DNA of 64,000 nt from Colocasia esculenta (lineage: Eukaryota; Streptophyta; Magnoliopsida; Alismatales; Araceae), in the NCBI GenBank assembly GCA_014218235.1, contig CM024766.1:71289207-71353206 (forward strand). Direction: 5' to 3'. The position numbers and the translations under genes are program-made. The notes under the pieces are model-generated. The model searched no databases and was not told the origin of the DNA. It saw only the letters and a program-made list of their open reading frames with translations. This document shows, one piece after another, positions 22,619 to 32,870 of the stretch (within the stretch, counting starts at the first letter, position 1; each line of letters opens with the position of its first letter).

Positions 22619-25600
22619 GGACCAGGAAAGTGGGGATAGAAATACCTCTTTTTATCATGCAACTGTTAAATGCAACAGGAGGAAGAACTATATCCATAGA
22701 CTGAAAATCGGTAATACTAATGAATAGTGTATGGACCAGGAAATATTGAAGCAGAAGGCGGCTAATTATTTCCAAAGTTTGCTCACTTCTGCGGCTCATG
22801 AAGTTGACATGGAGCTCCTCTCTACCATCCCTCAAACCATCTCCTCTGATCAGAATTCCATGCTGTGTATGACTCCCACGCCTGAGGAGATAAAAGGTGT
22901 GGTATTCTCTATGAATGGTAACAGTGCGCTTGGTCCTGACGGGTTTCCAGGGGTCTTCTTCTCTCATTGTTGGGATATTGTTGGCTCAGATGTGATCAAG
23001 GTTGTTCAAGGTTTTTTTGCTAGCTACCCATTTCCTAGAGGAATCTCTTCTTCTATTATTACTCTCATTCCTAAGGTGGACTCCCCAAGCTCCTTTGCTG
23101 ATTTTCGGCCGATAACTTTATGCAATTTTGTGTTCAAAATTGTCTCCAGGATCTTATGCGACCGTTTAACACCCTTGCTGCCTTCTCTCATCTCGGAGCA
23201 TCAATGTGACTTTGTTCAAGGGCGTTTTATCCTTGATAATGTTGCTTTGTCTCGGCATATTCTGAGGGACATTCATCGTAAAGTTCGAGGCCACAACATT
23301 TTGTTCAAACTGGATATGGCAAAAGCCTACGATCGTATGGAATGGGATTTCATTTTTCAGGTGATGAGGAAGTTTGGCTTTTCTTCCAGATTTACCTCCC
23401 TGGTAGGTATGCTTCTGTCTAACTGCTGGTCTTCTATCATGTTTAATGGTGCCATTTCCGGTTATTTTAAATCTACTCGAGGTATTAGACAAGGTGACCC
23501 ATTGGCTCTCATTCTTTTTATCATTGCATCCGAGGTCCTCAGCAGGGGGTTGTCTAATCTTTTTTCTCAGGGAGAAATTAAGTATTTCCGTGGCCCTAGA
23601 GGGGGTTTGTAGGTGTCCCATCTATTATATGCTGATGACACCCTTGTTTTCATGAATGGGGAGATTTCTGGGGTCAAAGCTCTTTTAAGATTTCTGGAGT
23701 TGTATGAGCTCAGCTCGGGGCAGCAGGTTAATGCGGCAAAAAGTTGTTTCCACACCTCTGAAAAGGCGCCGCCTGCTCTTGTATCCCGGCTATCTTCTGT
23801 CACCCGGTTTAAGCACCAATCTGGTTCTATCAAGTATCTGGGCATTCCCTTGAAGGCAGGCAGATTAAAGGTTCATGATTTTAAATTTTTGGTGGATAGT
23901 GTTACTCGTAAGCTCGCAGGGTGGCGTTCAAAAATTCTTTCTCAGGCTGGTCGAGCTGTCCTTATCCGCTCTGTGCTTCAAAGCCTTCTTGTATACTTGG
24001 CTAGCTCAATGTCTATCCCCAAAGCCATCTGCCACCAGGTTAATCGTATCTGTGCAAATTTTTTTTGGCAGGGTGCAGATGGGCAGCATAGACGCCACTG
24101 GGTGGCGTGGTCTTCTTTGCAAAAGCCGTTTGTTGAGGGTGGTTTAAATTTCAGGGATCTGGATGCTCTCCAAATTGCCATGGTGGCTAAACAAATTTGG
24201 AACATTTTGAATGGGGATTCCCTTTGGTCCACGTATGCCAAGCAAAGATTTCTATCTCATTCGCATTTTAGTGATGTTATCAACCCTTTTTCTATGGGTA
24301 TTTCCAAAAGAATTTTCTACCGAGCAAAGGAGGTTCTTCAGTCGAATATTAGATGGTCGAGTGGCGATGGCTCCTCAGTTCTATTCTTTAAAGATATCTG
24401 GCTTGGTCATCATCCTCTACGTCACGTTCTTCACAACTCCGCTACCAGCATGCTGCAGCCTAATGTTACCCTTAAGGATATGGTGAATGATGAGGGTAAT
24501 GTCATATGGGACTCTTTGACTGTTACACCACATTATGTGAAAAGCCTGCTTTCAGAAAAACTGGATACATTTGTCTGGTCGCCTTGTGGTCGGGGAGTTT
24601 TTTCTGTTAAATCTGCATATCATATTGCTGCTGATCATGGAGTTTCTCGTGATGTATGGTGGAAACTGTGGCATCATTTGATCCCCCCGCGGGCAGCACT
24701 GTTTGGTTGGAGGCTTCTTCACAGGGCGGTGCCTGTTGACTCCAGGATTATGGATTGTGGCTTCTCTATGGTTTCAAAATGTGCCTGTTGTTCTTCCCAC
24801 ATGCAGGAATCTTTGGACCACTTATTTATTGACAGTGAGATTGCTCAGGTCTTGTGGAAGTGGATTGCTCCTCTGTTAAGTAATCATTTAAACTGGAGTA
24901 ACCACGTTTCAACCCGGTTATGGAGTGTTCTTGTTTCAACCCGTATGAAGTCGCCCGTTCTTTTTGCTGGTTTTGTCTCTTGTATTCTCATGCTGTGGGA
25001 AATATGGAAGTTCATGTGTTCAGCTCGCATGGAGGGTTCTTTCTGGACTGTGGACTCCATCAAGCGTACTATTACGACATCGGTGCGCAGAATTTTGGAA
25101 GGCGTCAATTTCATTGGTGATATACCTCCTAACCATGTTTAGATTCTTCACTCCTTCAACTTACAGGTCTCGGCTACCAAGAAGGCTCCAATTTTGGTCA
25201 AGTGGGTTCCTCCGTCCTCTGATTACAGTCTTAACGTGGATGGTGCCTCGAAGGGCAACCCGGGCATCAGTGGGGGTGGCGGCTGTGTCAGGGACTCTAG
25301 AGGCAATCTCTTATGTGCCTTTGCATTCTCGTATGGTATTGGTAGTAGTATTGTGGCAGAGTCAAGGACGATTCATGATGGGTTACGGTTATCCTTGGAG
25401 CGACATTATCCGATTTCGGTATTATATTCTGATTATGCTATTATTCTTAGAGCTATCTCAGTTGGGCAAGCTCCTCATTGGGCGGTCTTCCCTTGGTGGC
25501 GCGGTATTTGTGACATGATTCGTATCCTCAATCCGAAATTGGTGCATACTTACAGGGAGGGTAACCAGGTAGCTGACTCGCTAGCCAACTTTGCATGTAC

Positions 25601-25910
25601 CAATGAGTCCTGTCTAGTTTTCACCGAGCTTAGTGAGCTTCCTTTTAATGTTCAAGGTGCCTTATTGGTTGATCGGCTAGGCTTACCTAGTTTTAGACAG
25701 CCTTGATCTTCATTCTTTCTCTTGGTTTTTCTTTTGGTTGTTGGTGGAGGTCTCTCTTGGAGTCGGGTGTAAGCTTCCTCACTTATTTTATGGGAATAAA
25801 ATCTACCCCTTTGGTGTTCGCCGGGTGGAGTGAGAACACCTTCTCCTGCTGGGAGGGGTGCACTCTGCCTGTCACTGACCCAATGGCGGCTTATTTTAAA
25901 AAAAAAAAAA
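22619..25910 (+). mobile_element. LINE D (L1 type), 5'-truncated
   Basis: Bounded by a perfect 16-bp duplication GAACTTGTCTACGATT (22603-22618 and 25911-25926) inside the 3' LTR of C. It ends in a poly(A) run of about 13. The 5' end is truncated within ORF2, just before the reverse transcriptase. The 3' UTR carries CTGCTGGGAGGGGTGCACTC, shared in part with LINE L2. Confidence 0.95.
22620..25706 (+). pseudogene. LINE D ORF2: reverse transcriptase, zf-RVT, RNase H
   Basis: A single frame stays open except for three TAG codons (22725, 23610, 25140); there is no frameshift. RT motifs in order: ALGPDGFPG, DFRPITLCN, FVQGRFILDN, KLDMAKAYDRMEWDF, RQGDPLA, and the catalytic HLLYADDTLVF near 23615-23650, then KYLGIPLKAGRL. 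The zf-RVT domain follows (WHHLIPPRAALFGWRLLHRA, CACCSSHMQESLDHLF). The C-terminal RNase H has NVDGASKGNPG, then an Asp in LYSDYA and HTYREGNQVADSLANFA. Plant L1 elements commonly carry this RNase H. The endonuclease part is missing because of 5' truncation. Confidence 0.9.
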
Positions 25911-27502
25911 GAACTTGTCTACGATTCTCGCGATGTTTTGGGAACACTGATACCGATGCTCTACTGTTCTAGAATTCCTCTAGAACGTCGAGCACTTGTT
26001 TCTATATACACACTCTCTTGACTTAGATGAACTCTCCGTCGGATATTCCTTCTGCCGGACTAGTGAATCATTGTTCAAGGACTCCGTAAGTCTCCTCTGT
26101 CCATGGATTCCCACATAGTCGACGAGCTGGTTACACCCTAACACCTATGATACCCTTTAGGGATCAACATGATCCAAACGGCTATTAGAAGTTCGCTCTT
26201 ATCTTGAATCACGCCGGACCTTTGGACCTCTGCTTAACATGGCCAGTGGAAGGGTCGTGAGTTCCACCTGACTGCCAACACCAAGTGCGCGTGTTATGCA
26301 ACTATTACTATCACCTGTTTACTCGGCGTGTTACGTGCAATGTCCACTAGCTCTCATCTATATTCTACTCACTCATCTATTCACGTTCACTCTACTATCT
26401 CATCTATTCATCTAGTACTCTTATCTATTTCTTGGTACTCTCTATTGGCCATTGACTGGTTGTCTAAAGATAAACAAAATAACCAATGCCTGGCAATATA
26501 TAAATGGCATGATCTGGTCCTGGGATGTGCGCCCGAAAGTGCTAGTGCCCATGGGAGTTAAATGATCAGAGTGTTTGGCATTACACTCGAGTGCTATCTA
26601 TCTCGACTATCAAAATGACAATCAAAAGTGTTATATTCTCTCGTTGTCTATTGACAAAAAGTGCTATACTATACCCATTGTGCTATTGCTATACTTTGTG
26701 CTATTTGTGCTATGGCCATCTTGCTATTTGTGCTATACTCGGCACTTGTGCTATCTTTAGAAAGCTTGTGCTATTCCATCATGCGCTATTCTGCTATCTT
26801 TTACTTGACTCTCTCGCTCTATCATTAGTTATTCTGCCCTTTAATGCATTAATTATTTAAAGCCTACTTGAGTATTGAGATTTAAGTCCTACTGAGCATT
26901 ATCGCTCACCTTGCGTTATTTATCATTGTGTTCTCAGGTGAGACCGAGGATGACACCTACACTCAAGAGGACGGGAACGACCAGGAGTGATGTTATGAGT
27001 ACCCTAGTGTCTTAGTTATATGTTAGAGTGTTAGTTTAGTCTTTTACTTTTATTTCAATGTAATTGGGCCCTATAGAATGGCTCTGATATTAGTGGTTGT
27101 AACTAGACATTTGGAAAGTTATTAATGAGAAGAATTGCTTTAGTATTTAATCATTGTTCAATGGTTTGATGTCTAGTACTTGCTATGTACCAGTTTACTT
27201 GCAACTGCCTCACGTTCAGATATTCCAGGTCGGGGCATGACAGCAGGAGTGATTAAGCATCCCACTCGTTTCGAACAGCTGGAATAGAGTCTTGGTTATG
27301 TAGTTATTTTTCCTTTAAGTCTATTATGTAGTTTGAATAATGGGCCCTATATTTGGTTCTAATGATTGATAGTTTTAATGGAACCAGGTTATTTGGAAGT
27401 AATAATAGTACTCACTTAATGGTGTCATTAATCCTTTATTTTTGCTCCGATTATTTGTCTGATATAACTGTATGTTTCGATATTTCACATCGGGGTGTGA
27501 CA

Positions 27503-27631
27503 CTCACTGTCTACAACTGCATTTGAATTATCCAATGCAAACTGAGTGAAAGTCTCAACTCCAACCCTAAACTCTACAGACACCACCTGGCCAACTATTC
27601 TACGATACATCCATGAACGGTCTGTAGGCAT
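27503..27631 (-). pseudogene. CACTA transposase, extreme N-terminus
   Basis: An ATG at 27631 on the minus strand opens a frame with DRSWMYRRIVGQ and FTQFALDN, the standard N-terminus of TNP2-type transposases. Its last codons fall in the CTCAC duplication of LTR A, and deleting A joins it in frame to the CPCKIC segment at 7651. That fixes both the gene start and the pre-insertion structure. Confidence 0.85.
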
Positions 27632-27865
27632 TCTTTTTCCTGGACTCACAAAATATTAACACATAAATAACTTTGAAATTCTAACTTAGAAGAATATGTC
27701 AAACCATTTTTCACACAGTGTTCAATGTAGTCAATTTGAATAGGAAGGAAATATTATTTAGATTATCATTTTTTAACCCATTCGTGAGGATTTAATTGCA
27801 CGATCATTTACTATATGTGTTTGTATAATTTATTGATAATTTTGGTAGCATCTCCCCGCACCTGT

Positions 27866-27961
27866 CTGATATATCAAAAATATTTATTGATTAAGAAATT
27901 TTCTTAAACACTTACTAGTAAGTGGTTAAGAAAATATTCAAAATCAATAAAGGTATATCAG
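27866..27961. repeat. Foldback (inverted repeat), 96 bp
   Basis: Arms begin CTGATATATC and end GGTATATCAG, meeting at CTTACTAGTAAG near 27911-27922; most of the arms pair. It lies in the CACTA promoter side. It could be a small MITE or a hairpin; no duplication was identified. Confidence 0.55.
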
Positions 27962-28561
27962 AAAGGAGTGAATAGACGCAAATAAATTTTTAAACAAATG
28001 GTACAAACACCTTTAGTAAATGACCACCTAAGTGCGATCAAACATTCACAGACTATCCAAACAGGACAATTCAAGATTTTAAGTTAGATACATATGTTCT
28101 CATTAAAAAAAATTAGAACAGATACATCAACCTCAAAGTCTTGAACGAGAAGGTTTATTGATACGGTCTTAACACGTTCTCTTAAGGTGCGTGTAATGTT
28201 AGGTTGCACCTACGCACCTTAGCTCACATGGAATATCTAAAATACTTAAATAATATTAAATTAAAAAACATATTGTTGATATGCATACATAGATCGAATT
28301 AAGCAACATCAAATTTAGAAAACATCCAAATAAAGAACTTCAAACTTAATTCATACCTAATGAGAACATGCAATTTATATGCATAACTAATTATGAGCAC
28401 TTTCTTGATTTGGGGATAATTAGTAGAATAAAAATCTTGTCCTCTTCCTCGCCCTTTATTATGAATAATGAAGTGCCACTTGTTTCTCTTCTCTTGTCCA
28501 TCTTTATATGTCCTCCCATATCTATGTTTGTGTAGATTTATCTTCTCATACTGATCTAGCT

Positions 28562-29131
28562 AGGCCCCAAGAAGTAGAGTTATGGCAGAGACAAAATTCA
28601 GATGTTGAATGGAACAAGTGGGGGTAAGGCCAGCAACCATTAAGCAAACCTGATAAAGTTGATCAATGGGAAAAGAAGTCAAACTTTTGGCAAAGACAAA
28701 ATTCAGATGTTGAATGGACTAAGTGGTCTACTTACAAGAGTAACACGGAGAATTGGAATAAAACTAAAATGCATAATGAATTGGGAAGTTCACTAAAATC
28801 TAAGGCAGATTCTCCTATTTGGGGTACCTACTCAAGTCAGAACATTGAGACCACTACCATTGCTTCTGAACACACTCCATTGTCCAAACTAGATGATTGG
28901 GTTTCCCAAGGATCAAATCAACCATCCACTAGAAAGTCATCAGATAGTGGGTGGAAGCCACAAAACCTTACAAACAGGCCTATGAAATCTCATAGTTGGA
29001 CTTCATGGAATAGTATAGATCATCAGGCAAAAAGAAAACATTCAGATGATCAGAAAGGTCATGATATAGTTTTTTATTGGATACTACTCGACCAATGGGG
29101 TTTTCCTAAAAACTTTAAAAGGATTATTTAA
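28562..29131 (+). pseudogene. Trp-rich (WG/GW-like) open frame in the CACTA
   Basis: One plus-strand frame, with a stop (TAA) after WNKWG near 28625, encodes repeated Trp motifs: LWQRQNSDVEWNKWG, then FWQRQNSDVEWTKWS, ENWNK, PIWGTYSS, DDWVSQGS, SGWKPQN and HSWTSWNS. The first two units are a direct DNA duplication about 106 bp apart. The protein is polar and otherwise low in hydrophobics. Such spaced Trp-Gly/Gly-Trp repeats are known from Argonaute-binding C-termini such as those of NRPE1 and SPT5-like. I infer a captured fragment of that kind of gene; the match is by style, not by a unique domain. It is opposite in strand to the transposase and has no convincing start. Confidence 0.4.
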
Positions 29132-30660
29132 ACCTGAAAATCACCCATGATGATGGCTTGTCCACCCATGCAACATCCTTGTAGAACTAACTATTTAATG
29201 TAGTTCTGATAGTACAAGAAATTTGTGATCTCTTACTTCTAAGTTGATTAATTCTTAATCTTTTCTTATAACATTGGTCATCAATTTTTTTCCTTGAAAA
29301 TAAATTCCATTTTCTGACTTGTGTAAGTATATAATGGATTTATTGACTGGTTGACCCAAGCATGAATTTAGGTCAACCCATTAACACTCTCAAACCAATT
29401 CAAGTAATCATTAACCACTATCTTTTTCTTGACAATCGTTGACTAATCTTATTAATAATTTATTATCAAAATTGAGGCTATTTCTATAGTCTTTCCTATA
29501 TTAACTTGGAATTTCCATTGTAGAAATCTAAATGTCCTTGAACTTCTTGTCTAATAATATGAATACCCATAAATTGCCATGAACCCCTTGGCCATTAATC
29601 TGAATTAATTTGTAAACCCCTTGACCCTTGAAACGGTTTATTTGGAAAGCCATTAAATTGTTAGATTTCATAATAATTGACTACCTCCTACAATCGGATT
29701 TATTCTTTTAATTCATAGCACCAAAAACTAAAGTTGATTATTTTAAAATTAGGTACTTCATTTTTATAGATTTTAAATTTTATCATTTAAAAATTGATAA
29801 TTTACACAATCTTACGACATGCCAACCCACTGAAGTCATGCTTTTAAAAAGCTTTCATTAATTTTCACAAGATAAGTGTTATAAATTAAAAGTCGAATGT
29901 GTGTTGTAAGCCCTAGCATTCATATATGTAACTACATATCGACATTTTGCATTTCAAAAAAAATAAAGAATATTGTCACTTTAAATACTTGTTATGATAA
30001 TTCAATTTCCATTTGCACATTTAAAACACCAACCATTCAATTTCTCCTACTTCAAGTCTTTGGAAAATAATACTAGATGCATACCATATAGAGGTCAACA
30101 TCACATACATAGATGTTATCAACAAATTAAAAAGCACATAGATCACATTACCTACAATCTCTGATAAAAACCTCTCTGTTGCTATAAAATTTGTAAGGAT
30201 CTCTATTCCAGGTTGCTCAAACATGTAGTTTGAGGAAAGGAGTCTTCTTGGGGCTAGACAGAGGGAGCTCCAGGATTGTGGCATAGAGGGGGCAGGCTCT
30301 TGGGGCCAAATAGAGAGAGGGGGGTTGTAGGACTGTGGCATAATTGGAGGGCTCTGGCACTATGGCATATGGCACGGGAGAGGGGGTGCGCTCTTGGGGC
30401 TAGATGTAGAGGGGTGGGGGTTCTTGGGTCTCGGATAAAGAGAGGAGGGATTGGGGATCGTGGGATATAGAGAGAGAGTGGGAGGATAGAGATACGGGCA
30501 TACCAGAGGTGGTAGACAGGAGGCAGAAGAGAGAGCAATGGCACCCATGATAGGAGTTCCTAGGGAAGACAGGGGATGAAGATGATGGTCGGCTACAACA
30601 GATGAAGATGGCGACGATCGCAGAGACCATGATGGTGCGACAGTGGGTGGCAAGGGGGGT
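29132..30660. other. No gene recognised (CACTA 5' region)
   Basis: AT-rich to about 30200. From 30230 it becomes G-rich on the plus strand with repeated GGGGCT and TGTGGCATA motifs, that is, pyrimidine-rich on the transposon's sense strand, as in a leader near a promoter. The open frames here are low-complexity. Confidence 0.5.
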
Positions 30661-30689
30661 TACAGGACAGTGGCAAATTTTTGGCGGGG

Positions 30690-30719
30690 ACACAAGAGAG
30701 AGAGAGAGGGAGAGATAGG

Positions 30720-30757
<38 letters not shown>
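30690..30757 (+). repeat. GA microsatellite
   Basis: Nearly pure (GA)n, especially 30721-30757. It reads (CT)n on the CACTA sense strand. Confidence 0.9.
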
Positions 30758-30760
<3 letters not shown>

Positions 30761-30779
30761 AAAAGGGAATAGTGATCGA

Positions 30780-31207
30780 ATATTTTTAGTCTCTATTCGA
30801 TCGCAAAACCCACTTTCTTTAATTTAGACCAATGATATTCGGTGACAATTCGGTCTTGCCACCGAATCGATCATAATGTTTTTAAAATGGGTTTGTGTTA
30901 AATCAAAAGCTATTATGATATAATATATTCGGTGATAATTCAGTCTCATATTTGAGACCAAATTGTCACCAAACATACTTGGTTGCAAAGTCTTTCACCT
31001 AAAGAAACAAAATCTATAGGGTTTGAGATCGATAATAATTCGGTCTCAAACCGTAGATCAACTTGTCACCAAATTATTTTCGGTCTCTATATCTTTAATT
31101 TAGTGACCGAAAGAAGTTGGTTACTATTCGGTCACAAATTTGAGACTGAACTGAGACTGATATTTCGGTCTTAAAATCGGTCTCTATTAATGCAATTTCT
31201 TGTGGTG
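30780..31207 (-). repeat. CACTA right terminal and subterminal repeats
   Basis: Alternating direct and inverted copies of TTCGGTCTCAAA-like units (for example near 30850, 30935, 31040, 31085 and 31160), ending in TTTCTTGTGGTG at 31207. Subterminal repeats of this kind bind the accessory TNP protein in CACTA elements. Confidence 0.8.
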
Positions 31208-31300
31208 TGAGATGTGTATCAGAATATTTCATATAAAGAAGAGGGGTAACAAAAGAAATTAAGAAAATATGTTTTCAAAAAATAATTTGTTTATCCTACT
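31208..31300. other. Short spacer between CACTA and element K
   Basis: 93 bp of AT-rich sequence with no recognisable feature. It is outside both elements as delimited here. Confidence 0.5.
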
Positions 31301-32870
31301 TGTAGACGCCTGGAGGTGCACCCGTTCTATCGTTCATTCCCCGGGTTGTTGTTTCTTGCTTCCTCCCCTAGTCAGCCCTTTCGAGGTGATGGTACGCGGT
31401 GGTGCGGATCTTCACGTACTCCCCTTTTGGCATGTTTTCTGTAAGAGATAAGAAAATATGAAGCGATCACCAGGGTGTTTAACCTCCACCTAGAGGAATA
31501 TATTGATCATGTTAAAGCCTTCACCGGCTTAAGAATGGGTCCGTCCACTCCACCTTCTTCAGCCGGCCAAAGAAAGAGGGCTCCACGGTGAGTTTTCTTT
31601 CAATCCTTCCTGCAAGATAGATGCAAGATAAAACCCATTAACCTCAAGATAGTGCAGTAAATGTTCAAAATGTAGGGTCATACACATGCAAATGGAGGGA
31701 ATCGTATTGGTTGAGGCCTGAGAGGGAAAACAACCAAAGATTATGGTCGTTTCCCTCCCTCCTTTTTTTTTAAAACCCCTCTCTAATGGGTGGGAAGAAA
31801 TGACTATGTGAATGTGTGTGTATGTGTGTGTAAATGAGAATGCATGCAAGAGATAAAAGGAAGGGGAGGAAGAAGGCTGCCCCTCTGTGTAGAGTTGAGC
31901 CTGTCACGTCCCGATGTTATGGAAGCGGAAGAAGCCGAGACGCAACATATAAGACGGTAAGAGAGAAAACTCACTTGTGTCACTTGGGGGTTCGGTTGCT
32001 CAACACACTTCCCGACCACTTTATACTTTACACTTGAAAAAACTTCCTAAAAAATGTTAAACATATTATGAGCATAAAGTGCTCAGTAGGTTACCCTTAA
32101 TCAATTCTAAATCACAACTAGCAGTTAATAAGGTTAAAGAAAATCTAGGGGTAACAAAGAGGAATAAGAGTTCACTATATACATGTAGAGATCATAGAAA
32201 GAATACACTAGGATTTCAGTAAATAGATACACTAAAGATTTTAGAAATAACTAGCAGAGTGAATTAACCAGAAGATGGTAACTAATCATTATAAGAAGTT
32301 GTATGCACAAATAACTAAGGTGGAACTAGATAACTCAAGAAATTTGTCCCTTATCATTTTTCACAAATAGTATGCACGTAAGTCACGAGAATGGATTTAC
32401 TGAGTAAGCAAACACGAGAGATTAATTAACGAACATGAAAATAATAACAATAGTGAGATATGATGTAGCGACCCTCATTATATCGGTACGATTATACCAA
32501 CCCACGTCGATATAGTGAACGTTGCCACAGTGGGACATTTACCCAACGATAACATTCAGCTGAGATACACGTGAATATAAGAACAGAGTAGCGGAAGTAA
32601 AAGAACTATTGTCTTCATTTCATTCATCATCCACATTTAACATACATGATTTGATTGAATTTAAAGAGCTAAAGCCCACATAATCCATATAGAAGAAGTG
32701 ATAAGATAAAATACATAGTTTGTCCAAGTTTACATGATAGTTCTAATACAATGCCTCAATTACATACATCAAATGTCAAAGTGTCACAACTAAGCTCCAC
32801 CAAGCTAGCTACTCCTCGCGCTCGGAGTCGCTCTCCACGGTCTCCTCCAAAGGTGTGTCACCTACTACAC

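Larger units (their letters stand above)
13367..27242 (+). mobile_element. Full-length Ty3/Gypsy chromovirus C (Tekay/Del type)
   Basis: 5' LTR 13367-16355, primer site 16362-16373, gag-pol 16557-20932, polypurine tract 20962-20974, 3' LTR 20975-27242 (enlarged by LINE D). The target duplication is GCAGG at 13362-13366 and 27243-27247, a perfect match. The domain order is Gag, zinc knuckles, protease, reverse transcriptase, RNase H, integrase, chromodomain-like tail, as in chromoviruses. Long LTRs of about 3 kb and the tail ATWEPEGTIK support the Tekay/Del clade. The coding region carries at least twelve stops and one frameshift, so it is dead. Confidence 0.92.
20975..27242 (+). repeat. 3' LTR of C, interrupted by LINE D
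   Basis: Starts TGTAGTAACCCGG, ends GGGGCATGACA. Without the LINE and one copy of its duplication it is about 2.96 kb. It is clearly paralogous to 13367-16355 along its whole length, with many single-base differences, mostly transitions, so the insertion is not recent. Confidence 0.9.
7657..27502 (+). mobile_element. Solo LTR A (about 2.96 kb of its own sequence, nested)
   Basis: It starts TGTAGCAACC at 7657 and ends GTGTGACA at 27502. The flanks are CTGAC (7652-7656) and CTCAC (27503-27507), one mismatch. Removing B and C leaves 7657-8971, 11975-13361 and 27248-27502, about 2,960 bp, and no primer site or internal region, so it is a solo LTR. Its deletion restores the CACTA transposase frame. 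It resembles the LTRs of C and I in the conserved stretch around 12480-12640. Orientation is taken from that similarity. Confidence 0.8.
4884..31207 (-). mobile_element. CACTA (En/Spm) transposon, left end lost, heavily nested
   Basis: The right terminus (31197-31207) reads, on the minus strand, CACCACAAGAAAT, a one-base variant of the CACTA terminus. It is preceded by subterminal repeats of the GAGACCGAAAT type (about 30780-31190). TNP2-type transposase pieces occur on the minus strand at 27503-27631, 7124-7651 and 4884-5418. Removing LTR A joins the first two in frame, and the hAT separates the second and third. The left end lies beyond J. The three base pairs outside the right terminus are TGA. 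About 4 kb between 27632 and the terminus would be the promoter side. Confidence 0.8.

Noticed and set aside
22725..25142. TAG read as a sense codon (recoding) in LINE D and the mobile-domain gene
   Set aside because: Chromovirus C has TAA and TGA as well, and plant nuclear genes use the standard code; deamination of CAG is simpler.
30360..30693. Pro/Ser-rich minus-strand frames near the CACTA end
   Set aside because: Pyrimidine-rich leader with low-complexity translation in two overlapping frames; no start context or domain.
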